A DNA stretch of 49,610 nucleotides from Myxococcales bacterium (GTDB lineage: Bacteria > Myxococcota_A > Bradymonadia > UBA7976 > UBA1532): NCBI GenBank assembly GCA_020633555.1, contig JACKDL010000039.1, positions 1-49,610 of the forward strand, written 5' to 3'. Both the position numbers and the translations under genes were made by a program. Positions 17,078 to 27,485 of the stretch are shown here, piece by piece. The notes beneath the pieces were generated by a model. It did not search any database. It saw nothing but the letters and a program-made list of their open reading frames with translations, and was not told the DNA's origin. Numbering within the stretch: the stretch's first letter is position 1; each line of letters starts with the position of its first letter.

Positions 17078-17906
17078 TCGACGTCGGCCTCGATCTCGGT
17101 GAGGGCCGCGGCGGTCAACCGCAGGTGTTCGGCCTGCTCGTGCACCCGCGCCAGCCGATCGTCGCGCTGGGCGGTCAGGTACAACCCCGCGGCCTCCAGC
17201 AGGGCCATCTGCTCGGCCTCCACCTCGTCCAGGCTGGCCAGGGCCTCCTGGTGGGCCGCGCGCAGGGTCTCGCTCTCGCCCACCCGCCCCAGGCGGTGGA
17301 CCACGTCCACCTGCCGGGCCAGCGCGCGCACGGCGGCGGCCGAGGCGTGGGGTAGCCGGGGCACCCCCTCGAGCAGCGCCCCCTGAGCCAGCTCGGCGAT
17401 CTCGCTGTGGCGGCGCATGGCGGCGTCCACCCGGGACCGCAGCGCCTGAGGCAGGTCGTCGGGCAGCGCCGCCAGGGCCGCGGTGGTGCCCGCGTCGAAG
17501 CCGAAGGCGGTGCGCTGGGCCTTCACGGCCTTGATCACCAGCGGGAAGAACACCCCCAGGGCCGGCAGCAAGGTCAGCGGCACCATCCAGGCGGGGTACC
17601 AGCGCAGGGCCGTCAGCGCCGCGCCCACGAGCCCCACCGTGAACCCGATGACGCCGGCCTTCACGGTGCCCAGGCCGTCCTCGGCGGCGCCCGCGATCAT
17701 CGCCCCCACCACCACCGGGCCGAACATGGCGGCGATGGCGGCGCACACCGCGCCGTACCAGGTGGTGTCGGGCAGCACCGCGTGCCCCACGCCCCACATC
17801 AGCCCGAACAGCAGGGCCGCGTTGACCCCCGCGTCCATGGTGGGGTCGTCCTCCTTCCCCTTGCGCAGGCTCTTCTTCAGCTTGCCCAGCGTGGGCTTGT
17901 GGTGGC

Positions 17907-17910
<4 letters not shown>
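17071..17910 (-). CDS. Membrane protein with cytoplasmic helical domain, partner of the oxidoreductase
   Basis: 279 residues. A basic N-terminus is followed by four hydrophobic segments (about 28-125) forming two hairpins, then about 150 residues of amphipathic helices rich in Ala, Leu, Glu and Arg. No family was recognised and no cofactor motif is visible. The GTG at 17910 overlaps the oxidoreductase stop by GTGA, so it is translationally coupled to that gene. It might anchor or regulate the molybdoenzyme at the membrane, which is inference from position only; it has neither haem-ligand nor Fe-S motifs expected of an electron-transfer subunit. Confidence 0.7.
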
Positions 17911-20258
<2,348 letters not shown>

Positions 20259-20371
20259 GGGGGCCTCCGGGGGGGTTGAGCGGCCGCAGACGCTACCACA
20301 GCCACCGCGCAGACACCGCCCCCGCGCGACCGCCCGACGCGACCCCGGCGCCGCTCGCGCGTCTTGTGCCC

Positions 20372-20641
20372 ATGCGATGGCTGCTCACCCTGTCGATCTG
20401 CGGCCTGGCCGGCTGCGCCGGGGCCCCGCCGGCGGCTTCAGCCGGCCAGCACCGCGTGCGCCTGCAGGTAGCCCAGGGCGCCCAGGTGCCCACGGTGGTG
20501 GGCGATCACGTCTGCCACGCCGAGCCGCCCCGCGACCCCCGCGTGCGCTGGGTGATCTGTGCGGGCCCGGGGGGCCAGGCGCTGCTGCGCGCGCTGCGCG
20601 GCGCCCCGGGGGTCCTCAGCGCGCAGGCGGTGCCGCCGTGA
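20372..20641 (+). CDS. Small lipoprotein, function unknown
   Basis: 89 residues. MRWLLTLSICGLAGCAG is a lipoprotein signal with lipobox LAGC (Cys15). The mature part is about 75 residues with two further Cys (near 49 and 64) that may pair. No Shine-Dalgarno is evident. Divergent from the oxidoreductase gene. The lipobox and consistent codon usage support it, but it is short. Confidence 0.5.
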   Translation: MRWLLTLSICGLAGCAGAPPAASAGQHRVRLQVAQGAQVPTVVGDHVCHAEPPRDPRVRWVICAGPGGQALLRALRGAPGVLSAQAVPP

Positions 20642-20669
20642 GCCGCGATGGCGCTTGGGGGGTTCAAGG

Positions 20670-20700
20670 CGACTCCCCGGCTCAGCCGGCCGGGGGGTCG
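20670..20700 (+). terminator. Terminator-like hairpin after the small lipoprotein gene
   Basis: CGAC-TC-CCCGGC-TCA-GCCGGC-C-GGGG-GGTCG folds into an imperfect GC-rich stem with a 3-base loop, 28 bases past the stop at 20641. No U-tract follows, so it would be a non-canonical terminator. Confidence 0.35.
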
Positions 20701-20859
20701 GCTCGATATGGGCACCTGCAGGGTGCTGAGATTTCAACCACCTGCGCGAATCGCAGGCCACCGCTCACAAGGGCAGCAGGCGCATGCCGCGCCGCGCCGG
20801 TGAGCCTCGACCGCTGCCGGAGTCTTCGATGAGGCCGCGCACTTCGCCCTCCACCGCCC

Positions 20860-20879
20860 CCACCGCCCGCGGGCGGTGG
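20860..20879. repeat. Perfect 20-bp palindrome in non-coding DNA
   Basis: CCACCGCCCGCGGGCGGTGG is fully self-complementary with no spacer. It may be an operator or a cruciform-prone site; no gene starts within 400 bp. Confidence 0.5.
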
Positions 20880-21229
20880 CGCCGGCGCGTTGGGCGCAGC
20901 ATGCATGGGCACCCGGGTGTTCTGCGCACCCACACCGTGGCCTTCCCCGAGCGGCGGGCAGAGCCCACGCCCACACCCCGTGGGATCACCGACGGCCGCT
21001 TGTTGCTTCGGCTGGCCACCCACCGTGCCCGCGGACGCCCCCTGGCCCACCGGCGGCCTGGCGGCCGCTGCCCGTGCACGCCGGCTGCGGCGTCGCGGCC
21101 CCTGCGTGGCCTGGCCGACCAGATCAGCGCGCGGCCGGCCCGGGCGCCCCGAGGCCGCGCCAAGCAGCGCCGGCCGGCCTCCACCGCCTCGATCCGGCTG
21201 CTCATCCCGTGGCCCTGGCGGGCCGGGAT

Positions 21230-21395
21230 CTGACAGGGGATTCCAGTCGGGTTGAGTGCAGATCGCGAAGGGGCCGGCCACCGCAGCCAGGCGGGCCGAC
21301 GCAGGTGTGCTGGTGGCCCATCGAGGAGGTCCAACGCCGCGGCGGCGGCCGGCATCGAGCGAGCTGCGCTCAACTTGACCGGAAACTCCTGTGAG
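21230..21395. repeat. 166-bp MITE-like element bounded by 37-bp imperfect inverted repeats
   Basis: The left arm 21230-21266 (CTGACAGGG ... GCAGATCGC) and the reverse complement of the right arm 21359-21395 match at 29 of 37 positions. Similarity continues inward with small gaps (both contain CCGGCC-x-CCGC) and weakly outward. It has no coding capacity. A long hairpin RNA, a MITE-like relic or a decayed palindromic repeat are the possible readings. The right arm ends 15 bases from the stop of the HMA gene. Confidence 0.5.
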
Positions 21396-21409
21396 GCCCG
21401 GGCCCCGCG

Positions 21410-21625
21410 TCAGCCCCGGACCTTCCCGTTGAAGTCGTAGCCCGTGCCCTCCACCACGACGGCCAGGGCCTCTTCGTCGTGGCTGCCCTTCACGGCCACC
21501 TGCCCCGCCGCCAGATCGACGGTGATCTCGCACTCCGGGAACACGCCCTGAAGCGCCTCGCGCACCGACCGCGCGCAGCCCTCGCACGACATCCCACCCA
21601 CCTTGTACTTCTGAATCTCGCTCAT
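21410..21625 (-). CDS. HMA-domain metal chaperone (CopZ-like)
   Basis: 71 residues, a complete single heavy-metal-associated domain. The metal-binding loop GMSCEGC (Cys14, Cys17) is intact, with the expected beta-alpha-beta-beta-alpha-beta pattern and a C-terminal GTGYDF as in CopZ/Atx1 proteins. It would carry Cu(I), or possibly another soft metal, in the cytosol. AGGAG upstream overlaps the stop of the crotonase gene, so the two are co-transcribed. No copper ATPase is adjacent, so its partner is unknown. Confidence 0.9.
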   Translation of the reverse strand: MSEIQKYKVGGMSCEGCARSVREALQGVFPECEITVDLAAGQVAVKGSHDEEALAVVVEGTGYDFNGKVRG

Positions 21626-21636
21626 CTGGGGATCTC

Positions 21637-22398
21637 CTACTCGCCCTTGAATCGGGGCGCGCGGCGCTCGAAGAAGGCGCTGATGGCCTCGGCGAAGTCA
21701 TCGCTCTCGACGGTCGCGGCGAAGGCCTCGGCGTCGCCCGCGGCCACGCCCTGGGCCACCGCCGCGGCCGCGTTGAGGGTCTGCTTGATGCGCCGCAGCG
21801 CCAGCGGGGGCGTCTGCGCGAGCTGAAGGGCGAACTCCTTCGCCGCGTGCTCGGGATCGCCGGTCAGCCGAAAGACACCCGGGAGCATGTCAGCGGTCAG
21901 GGCGTCGCCGCCCAGGGCCAGCCACCTGGCCTGCGCCGGCCCCACCAGCGCCACCAGGCGGGGCAGCATGCCCCAGCTCAGGTACATGCCGCGATCCACC
22001 TCGGGGAAGCGGATGCGGGCCGCGGGGGTGGCGAAGCGGAAGTCGGCCGTCATCACCAGGCAGGCGCCCGCACCCACCGCCCAGCCGCGCACGCACGCCA
22101 CCGTGGGCATCGGCAGATCGGCCCAGGCGTCGATGAGCGCCTGGCCACGCCGGGCGAGCTCACGGCCGCCGTCCTGCCGGGTCAGCGCCGCCAGATCCGG
22201 GTCGGTGAGATCGGCGCCCTGGCTGAAGTCGGGCCCCTTGGCCCGCAGCAGCACCGCGCGGGCGTCGCTCTGCGCCAGATCAGCGATGGCCTGCGCCAGG
22301 GCGTCGAGCGTGGCCAGATCCACCCGGTTGCCCGGCACGCGGCCCAGCACCAGCTCGGTGACGCCGTCCGCCTCGATGATGTCGAATCCGTGGGGCAC
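21637..22398 (-). CDS. Enoyl-CoA hydratase/isomerase (crotonase) family protein
   Basis: 253 residues, normal length for a crotonase. The first oxyanion-hole segment FSQGADL (58-64) and the second around GWAVGAG (105-111) are present. E133 in FPEVDRG fits the first catalytic Glu of enoyl-CoA hydratase. The region of the second Glu (about residues 155-162) has Trp/Leu instead, so classical hydratase chemistry is uncertain and isomerase or hydrolase activity is possible. The start is GTG 22398. It is upstream of and co-transcribed with the HMA chaperone gene, an unexpected pairing. Confidence 0.85.
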   Translation of the reverse strand: MPHGFDIIEADGVTELVLGRVPGNRVDLATLDALAQAIADLAQSDARAVLLRAKGPDFSQGADLTDPDLAALTRQDGGRELARRGQALIDAWADLPMPTVACVRGWAVGAGACLVMTADFRFATPAARIRFPEVDRGMYLSWGMLPRLVALVGPAQARWLALGGDALTADMLPGVFRLTGDPEHAAKEFALQLAQTPPLALRRIKQTLNAAAAVAQGVAAGDAEAFAATVESDDFAEAISAFFERRAPRFKGE

Positions 22399-22521
22399 GG
22401 TGCCCTGCCTTTCGACCCCCGCCCTGGGGCATGGGGGCTGTCATTGAGGGCGCAATCGTGGATCATCACCTCCGGGCAATCCACCCCCCTGGTCCACAGG
22501 GGCCGATCCATGGGAGGCGCC

Positions 22522-24570
22522 ATGACCGTGACCGCCCTCACCACCCGCGTGGCGCGGGTCTGTGTCCACCCCAACGGCGCCCTGGTGGTGCGGGTGGCCA
22601 CGGCGCCGCCGGGGCCCGTCCAGGTGGAAGACCTGCCCCTGCGGTTCGCCGCCGACAGCCTGCGGGTGCGCGCCGCCTCGGGCGCCATCCGCGACGTGCG
22701 GGAGCGCTGCGCCGTGCGCGGCCCCACCCAGGCGGGCCCCAGCCCCCAGCAGGCCGAGCTGCGCGACCTGGAGCACGCGCTGGCCGACCTCCAGGGCGAG
22801 CTGGAGGCCCTCGAACGCCGGCTGGCGGTCTTCGCCGGGCTGGGCGCCGGCGCCGCCCCCGAGCGGGTGGTGGCCCTCCCCCCGGCCGAGGCCCTGGCCG
22901 CGCTCGACGACGCCGCCGCCGAGCGCCTGGATGACCTGGAGAGCCGCCGGGACGCCCTGCTTGGCCGGCAACGCGAGCTGCGGCAGGCCCGGGCCCGTGC
23001 CGCGGCCCCGCGCCCCGATCCCGAGCCGCCCCGGTTCCACCGGGGGGTGGCCTTCACGGTCGAAGCCGATGGCCCCACGTCGGTGGAGATCGAGTACTTC
23101 GTGGACGCCGCCCGCTGGGTGCCGGCCTACCGGGTGGACGTGGCCGACGGCCAGGCCCGCCTGCAGATGGACGCGCTGGTGGCCCAGGCCAGCGGCGAGG
23201 ACTGGGCCGACGCCGAGATCGCCCTGGCCACCGCGGCCCTGGGGCGCGACACCACCCTGCCCGAGCTGATGAGCTGGCGCATCGGGACGGCGCAGGCCCC
23301 CCAGCCGAAGTGGCGCCCGGCCCCGGCGGGCCTGGACGAGCTGTTCCGGGGGTACGAGGCCCAGGCGGGCACCCCCCGCCCGCCGGCCCCGCCGCCGCCC
23401 CCGGCCCGCAAGCCCATGGTCAGAGACGAGGCGCCCGCCGAGCTCGAGGCGGCGCTCTTCGACGAGGACGACGACGGCTTCGCCCCCTCGGCGGACATGG
23501 CCTATGGCGGCGCGCCCCCGCCCCCGCCCGCCATGCCCATGCCCCTGGCCTCGCGGGCCGCCGCGCCGGGCCCCGCCGCCGGCTTCGCGCCCGAGATGAA
23601 GCGCCGCAAAGCCATGGTAGGCGGCGGGGGGCCCGGCGGCATGGCCGGTCCGCCCGCCGAACAGGCGGGGGTGCTGCCGCCCACGGCCCTGTCGGAGCGG
23701 CTGCGCCACGGCTGGCTGCGCCTGGTAGGCCCCGACGAGCCCGGGCGCGGCACCCTGCGATCGGTGGTGCTGGCCGATCACCTGTGGTCGCTGGTGGAGG
23801 ACGCGGGCGTGGTGGGCTTCGACAGCCTGCGCCGCGCCCTGGACGCGCTGGAGGACGCCAGCGCCCGGTTGCAGCGCGGCCCCGTGCCCCCCGGGACGCG
23901 CACGGTGGACGGCGAGGACTGGCACTTCCAGTACCCGGCCACGGGGCGCCACGCCGTGCCGGGCGACGGCCAGTTCCACCGGGTGGCCGTGCGCACCGAC
24001 GCCGCCGAGGCGCGGGTGGTGTTCCGCGCGGTGCCCCGCCACAGCACCGACGTCCACCGCTTCTGCACGCTGGCGACGCCGGCGGGCGTGCCCTACCCCT
24101 CGGGCCCGCTGCAGGTCTACATCGACGGCCGCTACCGCGTGACCGCCCCGCTCGTGGGCCAGGCGGGCCAGGGCGAGCTCACCCTGGCGCTGGGCCTGGA
24201 GCCGGCCGTGCGGGTGGTGGAGCGGACCGCCCGGGTGCAGCAGGCGGATCGGGGCCTGATGAACCAGACCACGCGGGTGGATCACCACGTGCATCTGGCG
24301 GTGCGCAATGGGCTGAGCCAGCCCGCGGTGGTGCAGATCTACGACCGCCTGCCCACCGTGGACGAGGACACCAAGGACATCGAGATCAGCCTGCTGGCCT
24401 GCGAGCCCGAGCCCGAGCAGACCGACCGCGACCCCGCCGACCAGCCGCTGGACGGCGGCCTGCGCTGGACGCTGACCGTGCCCGCGGGCGCCGCGGCCCC
24501 CATCGACTGGCGCTACCGCGTCGAGCTGCCGGCCAAGTTCGAGCTGGCGGGAGGCAACCGCCGTGAGTGA
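22522..24570 (+). CDS. MuiA-like protein (DUF4140/DUF4139), long form
   Basis: 682 residues. The N-terminal part has the DUF4140 strand pattern, then a coiled coil (about 75-165), then the DUF4139 beta domain (from about 170, with ARWVPAYRVDV) interrupted by a Pro/Gly/Met-rich insert (about 275-390), and the DUF4139 C-terminus with the QIYDRLPTV motif near 600. Proteins of this kind are called mucoidy-inhibitor A; their biochemical role is not established. No signal peptide is visible, so cytoplasmic. GGAGG precedes ATG 22522. It overlaps the next, related gene by 8 bp. Confidence 0.8.
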   Translation: MTVTALTTRVARVCVHPNGALVVRVATAPPGPVQVEDLPLRFAADSLRVRAASGAIRDVRERCAVRGPTQAGPSPQQAELRDLEHALADLQGELEALERRLAVFAGLGAGAAPERVVALPPAEALAALDDAAAERLDDLESRRDALLGRQRELRQARARAAAPRPDPEPPRFHRGVAFTVEADGPTSVEIEYFVDAARWVPAYRVDVADGQARLQMDALVAQASGEDWADAEIALATAALGRDTTLPELMSWRIGTAQAPQPKWRPAPAGLDELFRGYEAQAGTPRPPAPPPPPARKPMVRDEAPAELEAALFDEDDDGFAPSADMAYGGAPPPPPAMPMPLASRAAAPGPAAGFAPEMKRRKAMVGGGGPGGMAGPPAEQAGVLPPTALSERLRHGWLRLVGPDEPGRGTLRSVVLADHLWSLVEDAGVVGFDSLRRALDALEDASARLQRGPVPPGTRTVDGEDWHFQYPATGRHAVPGDGQFHRVAVRTDAAEARVVFRAVPRHSTDVHRFCTLATPAGVPYPSGPLQVYIDGRYRVTAPLVGQAGQGELTLALGLEPAVRVVERTARVQQADRGLMNQTTRVDHHVHLAVRNGLSQPAVVQIYDRLPTVDEDTKDIEISLLACEPEPEQTDRDPADQPLDGGLRWTLTVPAGAAAPIDWRYRVELPAKFELAGGNRRE

Positions 24571-26098
24571 GCCCGTGGCTGTCACCCTGCCCATCACCCG
24601 CGTCACCCTGTTCGAGGACCGCGGCGAGGTCCGCCGGTCGGGCCCCGTGCCCTTGCAGGCCGGCCGCGGCGAGCTGCGCCTGGCGGGGCTGAGCCCGCTG
24701 CTGGACGACGCCCGCCTGACGGCCCGCTTCGCCGACGGCGGGGACGCCGCCGTCGAGGCGGTGCAGATCACCCGGCGCTGGATCGGCGAAGCCACCGTGG
24801 ACGGCGCCCGCCTGGCCGCCCTGGAGGCCGAGCGCCAGGCTGCGCAGGAGGCCGTGGCCCAGGCCGAGCGCAAGGTCACCCGCGCGGCCGAGCGCGCCGA
24901 GGCGGCCACCCGCACCCTGGCGCGCTTCACGGCGCAGCTCGGGCGCGCGGTCTGGGCCGCGGCCGGGGATGACTGGCGCGCCGGGCTGGCGGGCCTGGAG
25001 GCCCGGGCCGACGCCGCAGACGCCGCCCTGCAAGGTGCCCGCGCCGCCCACCGGCGGGCCCAGCAGGCCCTGGCGGACCAGATGGCGGGCATCGCCGCCC
25101 TGGACCGCGATCCCGAGCGGCGGCTGGTGGCCGACGTGGTGGTGCGCTACCGGGCGGCGGCGGCCGGCCAGGCCACCCTGCACGTGGACGGCGTGACCCC
25201 CTGCGCCCTGTGGCGCCCCAGCCACGAGGCCGAGCGCCTGCCCGACGGGCGGCTGCGCTGGACCACCGGCGCCACGGTCTGGCAGCGCACGGGTGAGCCC
25301 TGGACCGACGTGGCGCTGGTGCTCAGCACCGACCGCCCCTCGGCACGGGCCGAGCTGGCCCCCCTGGCGCGCGACCGCTTGAGCCTGCAGAGCAAGGCCC
25401 AGAAGAAGAAGGTCATGCTCAGCCACCGCGACGAGGCCATCGCCCAGGACGACGGCGCCGCCGTGCCCGGGGTGTACGACGGCGGCGAGGCCCGGGTGCT
25501 GCGGGTGGACGGGCCCGTGTCCATCCCCAGCGACGGCCGCCCGCACCGGGTGGCCGCCGGCGGGTTCACCGCAGCGGCCCGCTTCGCGCTGCGCTGCCGG
25601 CCCGAGCTCGCGCCCCTGGTCTTCCTGGTGGCCGAGCTGCGCAACGAGGGCCCCGAGCCCCTGCTGGCGGGGCCCGTACGCCTGCTGGCGGACGGCGCCT
25701 ACGTGGGCGAGGGCGAGGTGGCCTACGTGGGCCCCGGCGAGCGCTTCGAGCAGAGCTTCGGCAGCGACGATCGGTTCACCGTCACCTACGAGCGCCACCG
25801 CCACCGCGAGAAGAAGCTGATCGGCAGCGACCGCACGCACTTCGTGCAGGCGGTCACCCTGCGCGCCGTGGGCGCGGCCCGGGCCAGCGTCGAGGTGGAG
25901 CTGCGCGAGCCGGTGAGCGAGCTCGAGGCCTTGCAAATCAAGCGCTCGCCCGAGCTGTGCACCGAGGGGCTGCCCCCCGCTGACGCCGACGGGCGGGTGC
26001 GGGCCACGGTGGATCTGGCCCCGGGCGACACCCACGAGACCCTGCTGGCCTTCTGGATGGACGCCGGCAGCGAGGTGATCCTGGCCGATCCCTGGTGA
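24563..26098 (+). CDS. MuiA-like protein (DUF4139), short form
   Basis: 511 residues. It has the same architecture as its upstream neighbour without the Pro/Gly insert: an N-terminal strand region with TRVTLFEDRGEVRR, a coiled coil (about 90-175), and a DUF4139 beta domain containing CALWRPSHEA and, later, RHRHREKKLIGSDRTHF where the neighbour has its RVDHHVHL segment. GGGAGG upstream supports GTG 24563, which lies inside the previous gene (8-bp overlap). The two are probably co-translated and may form a hetero-oligomer; this is inferred from overlap and homology. Confidence 0.8.
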   Translation: MSEPVAVTLPITRVTLFEDRGEVRRSGPVPLQAGRGELRLAGLSPLLDDARLTARFADGGDAAVEAVQITRRWIGEATVDGARLAALEAERQAAQEAVAQAERKVTRAAERAEAATRTLARFTAQLGRAVWAAAGDDWRAGLAGLEARADAADAALQGARAAHRRAQQALADQMAGIAALDRDPERRLVADVVVRYRAAAAGQATLHVDGVTPCALWRPSHEAERLPDGRLRWTTGATVWQRTGEPWTDVALVLSTDRPSARAELAPLARDRLSLQSKAQKKKVMLSHRDEAIAQDDGAAVPGVYDGGEARVLRVDGPVSIPSDGRPHRVAAGGFTAAARFALRCRPELAPLVFLVAELRNEGPEPLLAGPVRLLADGAYVGEGEVAYVGPGERFEQSFGSDDRFTVTYERHRHREKKLIGSDRTHFVQAVTLRAVGAARASVEVELREPVSELEALQIKRSPELCTEGLPPADADGRVRATVDLAPGDTHETLLAFWMDAGSEVILADPW

Positions 26099-26105
26099 CG
26101 CCCGG

Positions 26106-26134
26106 TTGATCCGTGGGCGGGCCCCTGGCAGGGT
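26106..26134 (+). promoter_or_regulatory. Promoter of the ThrE-like gene
   Basis: TTGATC-N17-CAGGGT, about 26 bases before the GTG at 26161. The leader between (CCGCCGCTTTTCTCCGGGAGG) closely resembles the leader of the next gene, at 27463-27483. Confidence 0.4.
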
Positions 26135-26160
26135 CCGCCGCTTTTCTCCGGGAGGCCCCT

Positions 26161-27408
26161 GTGGAGCCCACCACGCTGCCCGTCGACCGCTGCGCCCGCC
26201 GCGAGCCCCTGGCGGACGCTCTGGCCCGCCTGGGGCGCCTGCTGCTGGGCTACGGCTGCGCCACCCACCGGCTCGAGACCGCCCTGCAGTGGGCCGCCGC
26301 CGCGCACCGCTTTCACGCCGACGTCTTCGCGGTGCCCACCGGCCTGTGGATGAGCCTGGACGACCAGCGCGCCCCGCCCACCATCCGGCTGGTGCGGGTG
26401 CAGCGCTGGGGCATCGCCCTGGATCGGCTGGCGGATCTGGACGCCGTGTTCAACGGCCTGGCGGACGGCTCGCTGGACGTGGCCGCGGCCCACGCCCGCA
26501 TGGACGCCATCGAGGCGGCGCCCCCCCGCTTCCCCCCGTGGGCCGTCGTGCTGGCCGGCGCGCTGGCCTCGGGCTCGGCGGCCACCGCCTTCGGCGCCAC
26601 CCCGCTGGGCGTGGCGCTGGCCACGGCCGTGGGCCTCATCTCGGTGACCCTGGGCCTGCAGCTCGGGCGCCGCGGCCGCACCCGGCTGCTGGTGGACTTC
26701 GCCGCCGGCGTGGTGGTGGGCCTGGCCGCCTGGGCCGCCGCTGCCCACGACCCCAGCCTGGCCCGCAAGCCGCTGGTGCTCGGCGGCCTGATCGTCAACG
26801 TGCCCGGGCTGACCCTCACCGCCGGACTGGCCGAGCTGGCCCACAAGAACCTGGTGTCGGGCGCCGCCCGCCTGCTCGACGCCACCATGGTGTTCCTGTC
26901 GCTCCTGTTCGGGGTCGGCGCCGTCTGGGCGCTGGAGAAGGCGGTCACCGGCGCGGTCCCCCCCCTGGCAGGCGGGGCCCCGCCCGCGCTCTGGGTGTCG
27001 GCCGTGGCCTCGGCGGCGGCCGGACTGGCCTTCCTGCCCCTGTTCGCCGTGCACCGGCCCGACGCCGCGCCTGCGGTGCTCGGTGGGCTGTTGGCCTGGG
27101 GCGCCGCCATCACGGCCGAGCGCCTGGGCCTCACCGGCCCCGCCGCCGCCTTCGTCGGCGCCCTGATCTGCGGCCTGTACGCCAACCTGTTCGCCCGCTG
27201 GCGCGACCGCCCCGCCCAGGTGGTGCTGGTGCCCGCCATCGTGCTACTGGTGCCCGGCGCGCTGGGCTTCGCCAGCATCGACCGCATGCTCTACGGCGAC
27301 CCCAGCGCGGGCCTGGTGAGCGCCATGCAGACCCTGCTCATCGCCGCCGCGCTCGCCCTGGGCCTGGTGCTGGCCAACGCGGCCGTACCGCCGCGCAAGG
27401 TGCTGTAG
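26161..27408 (+). CDS. ThrE-type threonine/serine exporter
   Basis: 415 residues, combining the cytoplasmic N-terminal part (with GYGCATHRLE, where family members have a conserved Gly-x-x-T/E pattern) and ten predicted membrane segments (from about 120) of the ThrE family in one chain. The family exports threonine and serine by proton exchange; substrate here is unproven. The conserved LVLGGLIVNVPGLTLT and FASIDRMLYGD segments are present. GTG 26161 is preceded by GGGAGG at good spacing; a longer upstream frame lacks support. Confidence 0.85.
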   Translation: MEPTTLPVDRCARREPLADALARLGRLLLGYGCATHRLETALQWAAAAHRFHADVFAVPTGLWMSLDDQRAPPTIRLVRVQRWGIALDRLADLDAVFNGLADGSLDVAAAHARMDAIEAAPPRFPPWAVVLAGALASGSAATAFGATPLGVALATAVGLISVTLGLQLGRRGRTRLLVDFAAGVVVGLAAWAAAAHDPSLARKPLVLGGLIVNVPGLTLTAGLAELAHKNLVSGAARLLDATMVFLSLLFGVGAVWALEKAVTGAVPPLAGGAPPALWVSAVASAAAGLAFLPLFAVHRPDAAPAVLGGLLAWGAAITAERLGLTGPAAAFVGALICGLYANLFARWRDRPAQVVLVPAIVLLVPGALGFASIDRMLYGDPSAGLVSAMQTLLIAAALALGLVLANAAVPPRKVL

Positions 27409-27430
27409 CCCGCCGCACGGGCCGCGCCCC

Positions 27431-27460
27431 TCGACCCGGCCCGGCCGGGTGTGCGATGTT
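27431..27460 (+). promoter_or_regulatory. Possible promoter of the metal-transporter fusion gene
   Basis: TCGACC-N18-GATGTT, about 26 bases before GTG 27486. Weak hexamers, but the spacing and the following leader mirror those of the upstream ThrE-like gene. Confidence 0.25.
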
Positions 27461-27485
27461 CCCGCCCCTTTTCTGCGGGAGCGCC

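Larger units (their letters stand above)
20642..21409. other. Gene-poor interval of about 770 bp
   Basis: No convincing coding sequence on either strand: the open frames here are Arg/Pro-rich shadows without recognisable domains or ribosome sites. It holds a terminator-like hairpin, a 20-bp perfect palindrome and a long imperfect inverted-repeat element, described separately. It is the largest non-coding stretch in the window. Confidence 0.55.

Noticed and set aside
14729..17386. A long open frame on the plus strand across the Gly-rich lipoprotein
   Set aside because: It is the antisense image of the metal-binding repeats and stalk; repetitive Ala/Val/His composition and no recognisable fold.
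20701..21229. Coding frames in the non-coding gap
   Set aside because: They are Arg/Pro-rich, lack ribosome sites and domains, and occur in several frames at once, as expected for GC-rich DNA.
27456..27485. ATG 27456 as the start of the metal-transporter fusion
   Set aside because: No Shine-Dalgarno, overlaps the -10-like hexamer, whereas GTG 27486 follows GGGAG.
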